The notes below the pieces were generated by a model. It had not been told where the DNA came from, ran no database searches, and was given only the letters and a program-made list of their open reading frames with translations. From Stratiolaelaps scimitus (taxonomy: Eukaryota > Arthropoda > Arachnida > Mesostigmata > Laelapidae), in assembly GCA_019614645.1 (NCBI GenBank), contig JABWDB010000013.1, positions 5,657,501 to 5,721,500 on the forward strand: a stretch of 64,000 nt of DNA. The letters are read 5' to 3'. Position 1 is the stretch's first letter. Each line of letters starts with the position of its first letter. The position numbers and the translations under genes are program-made. Below are positions 13,563-27,911 of the stretch, one piece after another.

Positions 13563-15914
13563 CCTATTTGAAACGCGCCTCCGCATGAGATAGACAAACA
13601 TTTGTCACTGGAGAGACGATGATGAAAGTTGAACGAAAATATTAGCATGGCACCAAGCCCCTCTTTAGACTATTTGAGTAGTCGACAAGGGTCTCCATTG
13701 AAGTCTCGTAGTCTGCTCGAAATACATAATAGTTATTTCTTCACAATAGAAGACATTTAGTATAAAAATATATTAAATATTTGCAGAAGAAAAATGGTAC
13801 TGCCTTTTTATTGGTATTGAATAGCCGATTCGTGATGTTTCGTGAAAACTTCATCATTTATGGGTGCTCACTATGCTGGTAACGGCCAATATATGGGCGG
13901 AACATAATTACTGGAGGCCAAAAAGGATTATATCCTTTTGCGAATTTAGTCTAGTTTGGCGTACTCCTCAGTTTGTGGGAACATTATATCGAAGCCGATG
14001 AATGAGAGAATTGTCACCATACGGAGTAGTCGTTGAGAAAATGTCATGATAGATCTGAAGCTCTCTGTCCGGATATTAAACTTTCATTCTACGAATGGTG
14101 ATTGTGGTGGCTCGCACATATTCGTCGCAGACTCTATATGCGTATATACATATAAAAGCAAGCAGCCGAGACCAGAAATTACGGGTGGGCACCGCTGAAA
14201 GACCATCCGGCCGCTACTCAGCTGTCACTGACTCTGAAAGGAGATTTTATGTGGTGGTGGTGGTGCTACTGCTGCTAACGGTTATAACCATAGACGAAAG
14301 TATTGTAAAATATTGCTTTTAGTACGAGCCATTTACATCGCTAGTCATGGTTACGATTCTTAGTGCAAAACTACCGATTGAGAGAAAAAATGAAAAGAGC
14401 TTATGTTTACATATCTTGTTTTTAGTTGAAATAATCAAGATCAAGGCACAAAACTCTGAAGTTCGGACACACCATAACGATACACACGTGAGCAGAACTG
14501 TCACGATATCCTGTGCTGCAACGAATCGATGCGCCAGTGATGACGAACCCCATCCATGAATGACAAACCAACGGACTGTTCATTATTGCGTAACGTGTAT
14601 ACAAAGGGATAGTCATGAAAAGTTGTCATACATTTTGTATGACCTATAACAAAAATCTACAAAATGATCACCGTGTCGGATAATTCCGCCTACATGCCAA
14701 CATGCCATGAGCTCAATGCTCCCGCGGGAGAGACACTCACCAGCGTTACCTTTTGCGAGAAAACAGAGAATAAAAACCGTCCTCAATGTTTCGACCGGCA
14801 GGTAGCGGGTGGACTCGAAAGAGACAATTACGTGTGTGCTAACTCTTGCTTAGGCTCTAGCTTAGGCCTTTAAGCCAGCGCTTTGGATAAGTAAGAGCAC
14901 TTCCCAGCAGACCATGAGCGAGTAAACTAGGAGGATCGGAGACCCGCGCACGCGTATTCAATTAGCTAGGAACGATCTCAGCACAGATTCGTTCTGTTCC
15001 CAGCAAATCACGGTAGCATATGGGCGTTCTATGTGTGAGGACAGCGAGGAGCAATGCTACATTGCCGTTGAGATAGACTATTAACCGTTCGAGGTACCGT
15101 CTCAATGTGTTCTCCACATTTTAGGGGAAGTCGGAAGAGGATCCAAGACACGTCGGCTCGTGCGCGTGGGGATGTTCGACGCCCATGGGACTGTCCACGA
15201 TGACGGATTACGTGAAGTATATCGTATAGTGTTCATATTGCTGAAGAGGCTGGCCAGACTCAACGACTTCGGTTTCGCGATGTCAGCCAAACCACAGCAG
15301 ACATCAACAAAGCAACGACGGGAGCGAACGATCCTTGCCGGCACCCGGTGGGGTATCCTTTGCATTCTCACACAGCGTTCCGCAATATTGATTTCGTGCC
15401 AACTCACTTTGACGGGCTATAGTTGAGCTCGTGTACGTGCTCGACATTGATATTGTACTAGATTTGTTTTCACACGTAACGTGAAATGCGATTCGATCAT
15501 ACATACGCGTACAACTCCATAATCGGAACATAAACACGTGTGATCGATTGATGACGTATCCAATAGAGTTATTCGGTTCAAGCAATAATCAGCCAGACGG
15601 GCTTCGCGTATGTGCCCTCGTATGGATGCTGTTGGCAAAACGGATATTGAGATTGCGTAGAAGTCTAGCGTTAACTGATTCTTGCGAATATTCTTCGAAC
15701 ACATGCGTCATCTGTTATATAAGAGCGTTATGAGCCGCTTTTCACGAGAAGCCCGATGTTTCGAGTCTACGACGTTTTAGTGAGATGAACGGGGCATAGG
15801 CAAGATGTTGCATTGATTAACGTCAATCAATTAGTGATCTTAACCGCGAACGTTCTTTATTATGCACACGTTCAATATATGCATTGTACTCAGCACACTT
15901 CCAGAGGAGGACAA
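10806..15914. other. Intergenic stretch, no gene recognised
   Basis: No reading frame here resembles a known protein or is bounded by convincing splice sites. It contains the TA array at 11.3 kb, a (TAAC)n run at 12413-12435 and an (ATT)n run at 13531-13561. Confidence 0.6.
11317..11388. repeat. (TA)n with a duplicated 13-bp flank
   Basis: The 13-bp segment TATGATTGGCTAT occurs at 11317-11329 and again at 11349-11361, separated and followed by TA runs. This looks like a small tandem duplication within a microsatellite. Confidence 0.85.
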
Positions 15915-16068
15915 CCGAGCATGGTGGCGAGATGCATTCGTGTATGCCTTCTAACCAGAGGAGACATGTAGGTGGGCGGGTTCGATCCAACGGGTTTGCA
16001 TTTAGGGGTCCGTCTTACGAAGCAATGCCGTGTACTATAAATGCTTAAGGCTGAGAGTCCGCCCAAAA
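15915..16068 (+). mobile_element. tRNA-derived SINE-like element, copy 2
   Basis: This is the second copy of the element at 10.6 kb. Shared features in order are a tRNA-like head with an AACC/GAGGAGACA segment, a B box GGTTCGATCC at 15979-15988, the motif TTTAGG-GTCCGTC, GAAGCAATGC, and an AATG(T/C)TTAAGGCTGA block followed by AGTC-GCCC. The two copies differ by many substitutions and a short deletion of the body, so both look old and inactive. Confidence 0.75.
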
Positions 16069-19000
16069 CTAGGCGGAGGACATCGGCATCGCAACGTTGT
16101 AATACATTGTGTGAGCCTGGCCTCAGAATTCCATACTGGATGCTGGGAATCTTCAGATTCTTGCCAGGTGCGAGTAAGGTAGAGAAAAATACAAGCCAAA
16201 CCTGGCCCCGACAGCTTCTCATAGTAATACCTGAAAGGTTAAGAGCTGAGGCCTACCACATAGGGAAACAGCTCGAAAAACAATTTTTTTTGTAGATCTC
16301 CGATCTTCACGTACGGATCTTCCACGAGGTACGACAGCGCTTTGTGCTTACAAACCGGGCAGAGATGAATTGTCAGGGCAACCTGGAATGATCGAGGCGA
16401 TCCTGAAATGACACACAACGCCCGGTCGAGGTTGTGCCCTGTTTTGCAGAGGGATTTCAAGCGTTGAGATTATGTTCGGCTGTGCAGGCTGATCCGGACA
16501 GCAGGCGCCGTACGAAACAGTAACAAAAATGTTTATCCAAGATTATCAGGTTGTGAAAACAGCATTTGAAACGAGCCTCGCCACATCGGCAATGCAAATA
16601 TGAGCCGAAGGATTACGTTTTACCCTGACGGTGTCACTCATCGCGTAGCAGTGGTCGGCTAGTTTCAACACGGTTTCCTCAATGCCTTAGTACGAATGGT
16701 AACCCATATTAGGTTTAACTACGCCGTTCAGATGTTGTAGTGTTCTTGTTATATAGTCGTTGCCTCTGTTCGCCGCACACAGTAACCTTAGCTTTTGTAG
16801 CACGCTAACATCGTCTAGCCCCAGCTGGTTAATGTCATCGGCACGGGATTAGGGTATGGGGTGTGCTCGACATTGGGTTCAACAGATCGATAATTAGTCC
16901 AAACGTGCACGCCATCTGCGGCAATGCCTAGGAGGCAGCTCATGAGAAGTGGGCCGTACATCTAGCTGGCGTACGCCTGACCGGCTCTTAGGCTGCCCAC
17001 GCTGAGCTGCGACCGCCCTTCCAAATAGTCCACAGCTAATTACATTCGCCCCTGGTGACAGACTTAGGCGAAACAGAGAAAACACAGAGAAGGACTTCGA
17101 GAGGCATTACCATAATAACCGCCTCTCGTCTCGACTCGCCGTCTAGTACAAGCATCGAGCTTGGGAAGGTCAGTCCTACTTTTGCTTGCATATCGCCTTC
17201 CCAGCCTAGTTTTCAGTTTGGCTGCACTTTAGACAAGTGTCTGAAGTTTGAATTATTTAAGTGGCATGGCCGAACGATGAATTCATTACGAATTCACTAC
17301 GATATTATCACAAAGCATCCCTGCGCAGTAGTTGTACATTCCTCTGTAACATACGGGGCTGTGGATTCTCTGAATTCTCGTCGAAAGGTGGAACATATAG
17401 AGATATCGATAAACGAGCGTTGAGGCGCACCGTCTATAATATATCGAATACCGCCAGTCTCATGCAGACTTTCTGGCAATCTTTGAATCATTTGTACCTA
17501 TCCTAACAAGGGGACAAGACCGGTGAGTGAATCTCACATCTAGGTAGCTTTTCGATCCGTCGCTTCCAGCTAGTTCCAGGTCGACATTTCGAAAGAAACC
17601 TCTGACTGAATATGGCTGTGTATGCACGTGGTTGTGTACCTCGGTTATCAGCTTAGTGTCCGAAGTGCGAGGATTACACGCATGATCCTGATTACAATAG
17701 GGCATAATCTCGTCTATCCCCTAAAGCCTGTTCGAGTATTGTGCGATACTCTTATTTCAGTAATTAGCCATATTTCATGAATGCATAGTAAGCGATTAAT
17801 ACGGCTGGAGCAGAGGCCCACGAGCATGAACAATAATTATAATTTCAGGTTTTTTAAAAATAACCCTTCACCATGTTAATTCAGTACTTAATGTGTGCGT
17901 ATGTGGTACGGATAGGCTTGGTTACATAATCTCACTGTGCAGTATCACATAAGATATCTTCAACTGAGAAGAGACGATTGCGTTTTGATCGAGCAACTCA
18001 GAATAGGTCATTGTACTTCTGGGTTCATGTCATACACTTGCTACATACGGATCGAAATCCAATCTGTGATACTCGAGGTAATATCAGATATCAGGGTACC
18101 GGGATGTCACAAGTGTACACAAGTGCTAACAGTGGTAGCTACCGCTCGGTGCTCCGTCATCCTGAGCGGTGATTATGATTTGTCATAGGGCAGCTCGATT
18201 CTGTCCTCGAGTTGAATCCGAGTGGCTGCCAGAGAGGGAACGAGAGAGATCTCACTAGCAGTAAGTGGCCTCGGGGTTCTAGCCGGTTACCCAACCACAA
18301 TATTCTGTTGTGTACCGTCAAATCTCGAAATCGAAAAGCATGCCCCATCGTAATATGTCTAATTCGAATGATTTCAACCGTTCGTCCAATCAGGACACAA
18401 CATGGGTAAGTAAGTGAGCACAGTACTTGTAAATTGAGCTGAGCCCAGCGCTTTCTACTATTAAAATATACTATATTTACATGAACGCAATTACACCAAC
18501 TGTATCCAAGGTCGATGCGAACCAAGGTCCGTGCAATCAGTTAGGCAGCAGCAGCAGTTTCTAAAGTCTTCCAATTCTCTGGAATGAATAATAACAAAGC
18601 AAAAATAGCTAGTAGAAATTGATTTCACAATCTTAGATATAATTTGTTAAGGCGGAGTGAAGCAGTTCGCCTATTTTCCATCCCATAATCATATTTTTCC
18701 ACGCTATCTCAAAAGCGTGCTAATTACAACACCACAAGGAAACAATGCTCTGTAATATCTATATTAAAAACCAAAAAAAAGAGGAGTTCCCGACTCTCGG
18801 CTATTCCCCGTCATCTGACAGGCCTCGCCTCTGGACCTTGAGGTAGGACCAAGAGGACAGGAGATATAAATGGATCGTGGCTTCAAATCCTGCTGTCAGA
18901 TGCAGAAAATATTTCGATTTCTTTATCATCTTTCTTCATTTGTGGCTTCTTGCCAGATCGAATGGCAAGGTTGAAAATAGAACAGCGATAACTCTGAAAT

Positions 19001-20270
19001 GTACTCGTAGTAATATCTAAAGTAGAATGGATTATTTCCTGAGTACACTTACATGTTTTGATTGTCAATTTTCTTGGTTTGATGATTTCGAATTGACACG
19101 AATATGTTACTCAACTCAATTCGTAATAGCCCGCCCACTGTCCAATGCTATTCTATAATATTGTAGATATGTCGTGAGGCCACTGTCCGCTCTCTTTGTA
19201 GGTCAATATACCGAAAGCTGATATCAACTCTAATACATACACATCGACGTTAGCTAAAGGATAAATTGGACTCTAGCTTTGTCGAATCCGATAAGATTTT
19301 CAGAGAGAGATTGAGAGATAGCTTATCTCTTGCAATCGCCCAGAGATCCTCAGCCATTTTTGGACGTGTTGAGATGCGCGAAAATGCGGCGTCGTTCGTT
19401 GATTGTCGGCGAGAAACCTGGAAAAATGCTTTGGCGCGAGGATTACCCGTAGTTCATACGAAAAGAAAAGCATACGGTGAGATATGTACAAGCCTATTAG
19501 GGCGGCAATATCGGTGTCCGGGGAATCCCCAAGAAGATCTGTTTGAACAAGATGAATGCCTGCCACTTCAGTGAATAGTATTTATGTGAACTCGGCGAAG
19601 ACATACGCTATCAGATCAACAGGCACTTAGCCGCATATCCACTGCGGTCACCACTTATCAAGCTGCAATATAATATCTGTAGCGGTGTGGAAACGCTGTT
19701 GATCCAGATCGGCTTCGAAGCGCACGCCAGTAAATTGTTCCGCGCATATAGAGCACGTATAGCTATACTTGATAATCCGTTTTGCTAGACAGTAACAAGC
19801 CAGCAAACATAAGCACAAGCAAACCAGCCTCTTAGAGAGCACTATGACCCAAAGTCGCATGTGCCCAATATTGCCGCAGGAAACCCGGCCAAAGTACCTT
19901 TTCAGAAGTCGACGTTCCGAACTTATGGGTTTGTCCTTTTATCGAATGCTGCCATCCGCATGATTAACATATCGAATTCAAGTTGAAACTGTTGGAACAT
20001 ACTGTACAGGAGCAAGGGTTCTTTATCGAGAGGCCACAGTATTTACTGATGAGCATTCCAAGCTGACCAGCCCCCTTCAAAATATATGACATGTTGTCTT
20101 ATTGTAATCGTGTTCAAAGTCGGAAAAAATCATGCCATACGTGACATCCCAATAACGCCTCCAACGGTCAGTGGTGGCAGTCCGAGACGGCAGGAACAAA
20201 TGGTTACAACGTAGAGCCAGTAGTAGCCTAACGGGGCAAGGAACCATGCCAGAGAATAGCGTACGAATAA
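16069..20270. other. Intergenic stretch, no gene recognised
   Basis: Only short unsupported reading frames are present. The longest, on either strand around 17.1-17.4 and 18.2-18.5 kb, resemble no family I know. A 102-codon frame near 19.27 kb starts with TTG and has no supporting splice sites. Nothing else stands out. Confidence 0.55.
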
Positions 20271-20279
20271 GGCACGCAC

Positions 20280-21240
20280 GTGGAAACCATTGAGAACAAC
20301 AGCAACAACAACAACAATTACCATTACAGCAGCAGGGCTTTGCCGGCATTCGTTTGCCATTATCGTATTGCCGTCATCAAAGAGGCTGCCGCCGCCGCCG
20401 CCGCTGACATCAGCAGCAATAACAACAGCAACAACACCCAACGTCCAGTGGCAACACTCCATGCATGTCCGTGGGCATAGCTACCATAGACGCTGCCGCC
20501 TCGTAGCTGCGTATATAGAATACAGGCACTGTGAGGCACGCCACCATAGAGAGAGAGAAAGAGAGAGAGCGATCCGCTACATTGAATGGACCGATCCGAT
20601 CCGATCGGATCCCCCTCCCCGCACGCTCTCTTTTCCTCTAGTGCTTTGCTCCCTTTTCTCGCTACATGTTCTACCGCCACCCATAGCACAGCAGGCAACT
20701 CTAGTCGTCATAGTCATCGTTGTTGTTATAGTTGTTGTTGTTATTATTCTGCGTTGCTGATGTCTACTCTACCCCGCAACAGCTAATGATGTCTCCCCAT
20801 CTCTCTCTCTCTCTCTGTCTGTCTCCCATAGTGACACTCACATTGTGTGTCTCTGTCTTCGATTGTGTGGTCGCGTCCGTTCCAGTTGATTGCCACTGCT
20901 GCCGCAGCCGCTGCCTCCGCCAGCGAGTCATTTCCCTGTCGGAGCGCAATCACTTGTTGACGCAGTTGTTGCTCTTGTTGCTGTTGCCCCATTTATTGTT
21001 GTTGTTAATGGTGCTACTGGTGGTTGTTGTTGTTGTTGCCGTCGCCGCTGCCGCCGCTGTTCGTACTGTCTGCTGACACGGCTACTTCCGGAGGATGCCG
21101 ATGCTGGCAAGGGGCAAAACAGCTGCAATCGAGGCGAGAAGGCGTTCACTTCTCCGTTGTTCTATTGTTCCCTTACCCGGTGGTCTCTCAGCTCTCGCGG
21201 TCTGGGGCCAACAGCGATCACGAGAGTCAGTGCAGCCTTA
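20280..21240. other. GC-rich island with CAA/CAG/GTT/GCC trinucleotide runs
   Basis: This is a compositional break from the AT-rich surroundings. CAACAG-type and GCCGCC runs fill the first half (20288-20440). TTGTTG, GCTGCC and TCTCTC runs fill the second half (20725-21060). Between them lie a GA run and GATCCGATCCGATCGGATC. Frames through it give low-complexity Ser/Thr/Ala/Leu peptides on both strands, which is typical of simple sequence rather than coding constraint. In arthropods such islands often mark promoters or untranslated exons of long genes; that role is an inference here. Confidence 0.45.
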
Positions 21241-24200
21241 AAGGGGCACAGGCGTCTTAACTGGCATTGGTTATAGCAAGCGGAGTAGCAATCGAGGCCC
21301 CCATTCAATCATGCGCCCGTTGTACTCGAAAGCTATGCAATATGTCGAGTTACCGGGGCCTGAATCAACGGTCCCCGACTGAAATCTGTAATCTGTTCAA
21401 TGCCGAACGTGGAACAAATGCAAATAGACTGTATCAAAATACACAGATGATATTTCGTAGATATATAGAATATATTTGCTTAGGTGCAACGTCAACTGAC
21501 AATACAAAATTGTGCACCAGCTGTTTTTTTTTTGGCGGATTTAAATCAGCCCGTTCGGTCTGTTGTCATCTCGCAGAACAAGGTCACTGCGTCCGCAGCG
21601 TAACTTTGTAATGATCTAGTATTGATGACGTTAGTCATCCGTCGACAGCGTCAATGAATGCGAAATTCAGAACGCATTCCACGGAAATTGCCAACGGGAT
21701 TATTCTAGTCTATGACTCTGTGATTTCAGACTTCCGTTCGGCACACCTGTATCGGCCAATAGATCTGTACTAAGCAAATGACTCTCTCGCTTTGTCGTCC
21801 CGTTCGAGTTTATCAGTCAACTATTGTGCAAAAAGAAACCAGATGCTCTCGCGGCCACATACAAACAGACAAAAATCTCCCTTCTTTGAAATACATGACG
21901 CCAGAGCTGAAGCTTCTATGTCGAGTGGAGGAGGTACAGCCTCCTGTAACGCGATGCAAATTTTGTATAGGTGTAAAATATAAAGAGAGAGAGAGAGATC
22001 TTGTTGACGGCTGAATGAAGGATCCGCGTGGAAACACAGAAGAGTATGTGGGTGTGCGTCCCACTTCGAGATTGGCTGTGGCTGGGACTGCAATTTCATG
22101 AGTGTAAACGAATGTCACCCCTGGCGGGCGAAACAACGCGTTACAACAACAGATGCGGGTACACGCTCAAGGCAAGTTGTACATTGGCGGCAGGCTTGTA
22201 CGCGGGGAACGGCGAATCTCTGCCTCTTCGTTCGTTGCTGTAAAATTCGGGCTGCTATGCGAGTGCGGTGCCACCCTCCCGTCGGGTATCCGTGGCGGAA
22301 TATGATGAGCTCAGCGTTCATTAGCAGCCTTCTTAACTAGCGATTCAGCATTATTCTCGGCAAAGGCAGGCACACCTGGCAAAGCAAACAGCCCAAAAGC
22401 TGGAAGCACCACAGAGAGTTGACGGTTGGCCTTGATGAAGAAGATTTTCATTCACCTGTTTACGAAATGATAATCACACCGAGGGATGGTGGAGGTGATA
22501 GCGTCTTGTGTAATAATGCCAGCCAATGCATTTGATTAACGTTAACAGCACAATGGTGCAGTTGACGTTATCATTATGTTCACAATAGAATCCATTTCGT
22601 AACGGACCATAAGATACATCTATGAAGATATACAACTTTGCTCAGCTGGAATCAATCCTGTAGGCTTATTGGGCTGACGGCGTGGTTCTACAATACCTAA
22701 CCTCATAACAAGCACATCCTGGCGATCCCACTCCCAGCGAACGCTATACCTGCTAACTATATATCTCAGCGAACCTTTAACGTCTATGGTATTGCCCTTG
22801 CATTCCGTGGACGATCCGTCTTACCTACTATATAGCTATACGCCAGCCATAATAATTTTCTCGTGTATCGACACAGAGTGTTGTTACTACCACTCATTAC
22901 CGATTCATCATTGTCTCATTTGGGACTAATCGTATCGGTACGGTGTTGACAAAAACCATGATTACGTCTTTATTCCAAGCAAACCCGCAGTATTCGGCTG
23001 TTGTCACGTGTGCCTGCAAATCGCTTTTGACGCACACTCGGCGAGATAGAAAGGGTTTGCATTTCAACACGAAACGAAGTTCGTTGAATGTTCTCTGCAA
23101 TGTCGCACAGTGGCACTCCACGTTGCCTTGATGAAGGACGTCTATGCCGTCAAGGTAAGTCATGGTTGCAGTAGAGTTCTCGGAAAATTGCTTGAGTTGG
23201 CAGTGGAATGCGTATTCTGTATCTTACACAAATCACTGTATGGGTAGCTACATGAAATGCATTAAAATGCAGTAGTTAGGTGCTCAACGCGACTTGTCCA
23301 CATGAGTATAATTCCGCTGTTATCTCTGCACGACGTGAATTGTATAATAAAAGGCACGCTGTCAAACGTCTCCTTGAAAAAGACGACAAGCTCAAAATTC
23401 ACATCGGGCCTCGCGGATCTCGTGCCCTTCATGAGGATACTCTGGCCGCTGCTACACACCAATAGTGGCGGTTGGCACTTAACGAAAACACTTTGAGACA
23501 GGTATCGAGTCATGTCGAGGGGCAGCCTAGTTATTGAGTGCTATGCATGGATTCATCAGCTGGCATAGCTGAAGATACAGGTTCAACTTCTCTTATACCT
23601 AGCAAGTACAAGAGAAGTTCAACGTGTATTTTGAATATTAATTCATACTATTTAAAGCTATACTTCCTTGAGCAGTTTCCAAGCTTAGCTCCTCAAACTA
23701 ACCAGTTCAAATTGGATTTGAAGATAACCGCGACAAGTACCCTCTCACGACAAGTAAACACAAGAACTCTCGACGAGTCGACACATCCGACAAAAGTTCT
23801 GCCCGACAGCTGCGCTCTCGCAGCAGCGATTTCCGCTCAATATTAAATTATCGCAGTTAAACATAGCCATTTGAGCAAGTCAGGACGATTCCATGAAAGA
23901 GATTAGAAAAATATATCATATACGGCTGCGGCTAACTAATGCCACACGTGTCCGAATCTGGACTAACGGCACTCCAAAGGAGAACTTACAGAAGTGCTGC
24001 ACGAGAGTCGTTTCTTCGAAGGAAGGTACTGGACTTTCCACGCAATGGCTATATCCAACGGGATGCATGTCACGCAACCTTAGCAGGGTAAGTCAATAAG
24101 GCCTAAAGTCGACGGAGCACAATGTACCACCATTCGGTCACCCGGAGCTATTATGTAGATCGAAAAGCTTTGATGAGTTTCGAACAAACAGAGAAAGAAA

Positions 24201-27200
24201 TATAATTATTTAGTATATATCGTAAGTAGTAGTATAGTCGTAGTTTAATATCTCTCCGGTAGTATTTACGTACTAGAGCCAGCATAGAGGTTACGTGGTG
24301 CACACCACCAATTACCCTTTATGATTGACAACATATAACTTCCACAAACTTTGATGTGAGCAAAGATCGTCACAAGGCCCTACATCTGGAGAACATACAA
24401 GTGAAATGCATCGACTAATATTGTTGGCCTCCACCCAATTCCCTATTGCAGCGGTGCGGTGGGGTTTTGGGTTGTCACTGGGACACCACACTGCATGCTG
24501 GACAAAGAGGTTACAGTCCAATGTCTAGTTTGCTCAAAAGATGCGGTAATTCCGTAGCTCGTTCTCTCGTGAGATGGCTTGAAGTATAGTCACCTCGCCC
24601 GGTTTGTCTGAAATTGGAGACAATGGAGAGTAGTCACCTGTCCATTGTCTCCAATGGTCATTCCTCCTAAGTCCAGTTCCGCCAGTAGCAAAACATTTCG
24701 CCGGACGAAGGCCTCCCTATCTAATATATTGTGTCAAATGGCAATAGCCAAACGAGATGCAATCAAACTTTTTCTTTTACAATCTTTTTACTTTTTTTTT
24801 TACCGAGAACTTAAGCATATGTATGTATATTGCAGTTCCGAGAATAAACATTTGATTATGATATGATATAATATGCTCGCCAATTTTTGATGAATCTCAT
24901 TCGGCGTTGTTCCGTCAACGAAAAAAGTTGTGATTACGGAACGCTAATTCTTAGCACTAAACAATGTTCATACTTCAAGTCTGCTCTGGCAAATTGAAGT
25001 AGCGCTGAGCTACATGCACCAAAAGACTCAGGTGGCAGTGGTATGAAATTTCATCTAAATATGACGCGTGGGTCAGAGGTTACCAACTTCTCCGATGTCC
25101 AAACTATAATAGCTCCGAACAACCTAGCAGATAGCTAGTCTACAAGTCAGCACGCAGCACAGAGGCAGGCCCTTTTTGTAAAGGCCCTTTTAAGTCAATT
25201 CGTATCTATCACAGATTGAAACGATCGTTGTTTTTAAATGAGCGCGCTCAGATCCGTCTTCGCCAGCTGTGCGCTGAGTAACAGAACACTCTGGAGGGAA
25301 TATCCCGTCAAGCAGAATACACGGTTTGTTTTAGCGCGCATAGAACGCCAAGAGACACATATTGCTATTCTGCCACAAATGGATGCGCTACGGACTGCCA
25401 GCGACACGATATATGTGGATGCCCTGAAGATGGTTGACGGACAACTCGCTTTCGTGACTTTCATAAGCTACGACGTCTACTATGGCTGCTTCTGCTTGCG
25501 TCTACACAACTCGATCGTGTCCATCACTACATGCATATATATATATATATATGTATATGTAAGAGAACGATATCGAATCATTCGAACTAGGTGGAAACTA
25601 TCCTACACCAGGAATACGTCTAGGCGGGACGGATTCACACGCTTGCGTATATTACAAACACAGAAATTCGACGCATCGGTACTTGGCGACGGCATGCATG
25701 CTAGCCCATTCCATAGCTGTTGTACTAATAACTAATCACTTTACATCGGTGGCTGATTGAGTAAAGAAACAGAAAACATATTCAAACACGACTCCCACAC
25801 GTCCATAGCTAACAGCGGAGCCAGTGAGGGCGGACTGTCAGGAAATAAATGGCCCCTGTAGCGTTCTACAGCAGAGAGAAGATGAACAACGCCGAATTTT
25901 TGCTATTGTTTACGCGTTCCACAATACGCGAGCTGTCGATTGACTGGTAAATTTGGCAATTGGAAAACACATATATAGCCAACCGGTGCAACCGATCAGT
26001 GACCTATGCTGGCTGTGCTTCTAGCTACGCTATAGCTTGTTCGCGAATACAATACGGAGAATATTTATGGTAGAGTGATGAACATTTGGAAAAACGAATT
26101 TTGCAGATGAATGTAGTCGATTGGCCGGTTCAATTTTCGACCATTGCATCTGTAAGACAAACGATTACTAATTTACCGGTAACTGACAACATTGCAAAGA
26201 CCACGAACGTCACCTTCTGATACTCTATCGCTACGAGAGTTCATGGGCTGGTTCACGTTCAAGGTCACTAGAAAATTCATTTTTTACGAAGTTTTCTCCC
26301 TTACTATCCCAATATTCTACCCTCTATTGGATATATGTATATATATATATATATTCCCACAACTTTATATGTACATATCTGTGTTGTCGGCTAAAGTGAA
26401 CGCAAATCATTGCCAAGGAGTGAGAGTTCTAAAGTCGGTGTCCTCCGAAGAGGCGCGAGGGCGACAACGTCGAGGAGGAACAAGGTGGCTGGCAGTATTG
26501 AGAGTGAAACGGCAGCTGTAACTCTGGCAATGATGTCAGATTGAAATTAGGGCTATTCGTGAGAATATCGTAAAGTCACGTCAAAACGGATCATTTCGAG
26601 TGGTAATTGTAAAGTGAATAGAGAAGATCTGCGATGGCTCCCCGAGGCTTGTGGGCGGGGATCGTTTGAGGGGAAGTTCCTCGCGTTATGCACCGAGGTG
26701 TTCAAATTCTTCGAAGACACCAAGCCTATATCACGCTTTGGAGGGATACATGTATGGATGAACTCGGTGGACAGCGAAAAAAAGATTGATGAAGTTATCA
26801 ACTCCGCTTGACATTCTGGTAATCGCTAGGTGGATAGAGTAGGAACAGAGTCGGGCGCGTATAATACAAGTTGACAGGGGGTTGAGAGAGAAGACAACAT
26901 TTTGCAAGCATCAACAGAAGTTGGAGTCGCCCCGGTGCTAAGAGAATCTGTGAAATCTAGTGTATTGATGGTGAGCTCTGCACATTGCCAAGAGACCGCG
27001 TGAGATCCGTTTACTCTCCTCGGGGGAGAAGTTGTCAAGAGAGGCACAAAAAGTTCTTTATGGAAAATCTGCAAACATTTCTATTTAGTGCTTGGGTACA
27101 ACCTTTAAATTCGGTGCAGTCTACAATTATAATGTTCAATTATTCTGTGATGTATATGACGACTGTGATATCCTTTTTACTTATATTTTTGTTCTACGAG

Positions 27201-27874
27201 AACTTGAGTGGTTCTAAAACGGCAGTTTCGTCAATACACCTCACTTTTGAATTTAATTGAATGACGGCTCTCTGTCTCGTCTCTCACCTCAGTACGCGGT
27301 TTCAATGACAGCCAGGCGGAACAATCCTAAATAAAAATGCGAACGATAACCGAGTTGTGAGTTGTCGACAAAACGAATAACATCCCAATAATTACAGAGA
27401 ATTTCCTGTTAAGTAATGTGAAGGTTCATCTCTCATATGATATTATAATAACTATAATTTTGTTTATTCACCCTTGGCGGGTAGCCAGTTAACAACGAGT
27501 AATACAAATATATATGAACGCATATATACACACATCTGGAATATATGCACAACAGCGCTGTTGGGTTAGTATGTGACAGCCGCATTGAATTAAATTATTA
27601 ACAATTTCCATTCCCCAAGTACGTAGAAACTCGAAAGCATTCGAGTGCTCATCGCGTGAGAATATTTACATAGGAGTGCATTCAAAGAATTACTTATATG
27701 ATATTATATATTTATTACTATTATTATTATATAGACAATTGCGTAGATTATTATTATGTTTTGCTGATTAATTCAGGTGTTTGGGTTAATATCTCATGTA
27801 GTTAACGGGCGTATTAGATGAGATGTTAACCTCACTGACGGATGTACTCAACAAAGATACCTTTGGGCAGCACA

Positions 27875-27911
<37 letters not shown>

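Noticed and set aside
19266..19574. 102-codon frame on the plus strand
   Set aside because: It starts with TTG, has no upstream acceptor of quality, and has no family resemblance.
20290..20760. 156-codon Thr/Ala/Pro/Val-rich frame and neighbours
   Set aside because: Trinucleotide runs keep all frames open on both strands, and no domain is visible.
25238..25735. 165-codon frame with a genuine ATG
   Set aside because: No recognisable domain. The middle part is a TA microsatellite translated as Ile/Tyr, the remainder looks random, and there is no splice context.
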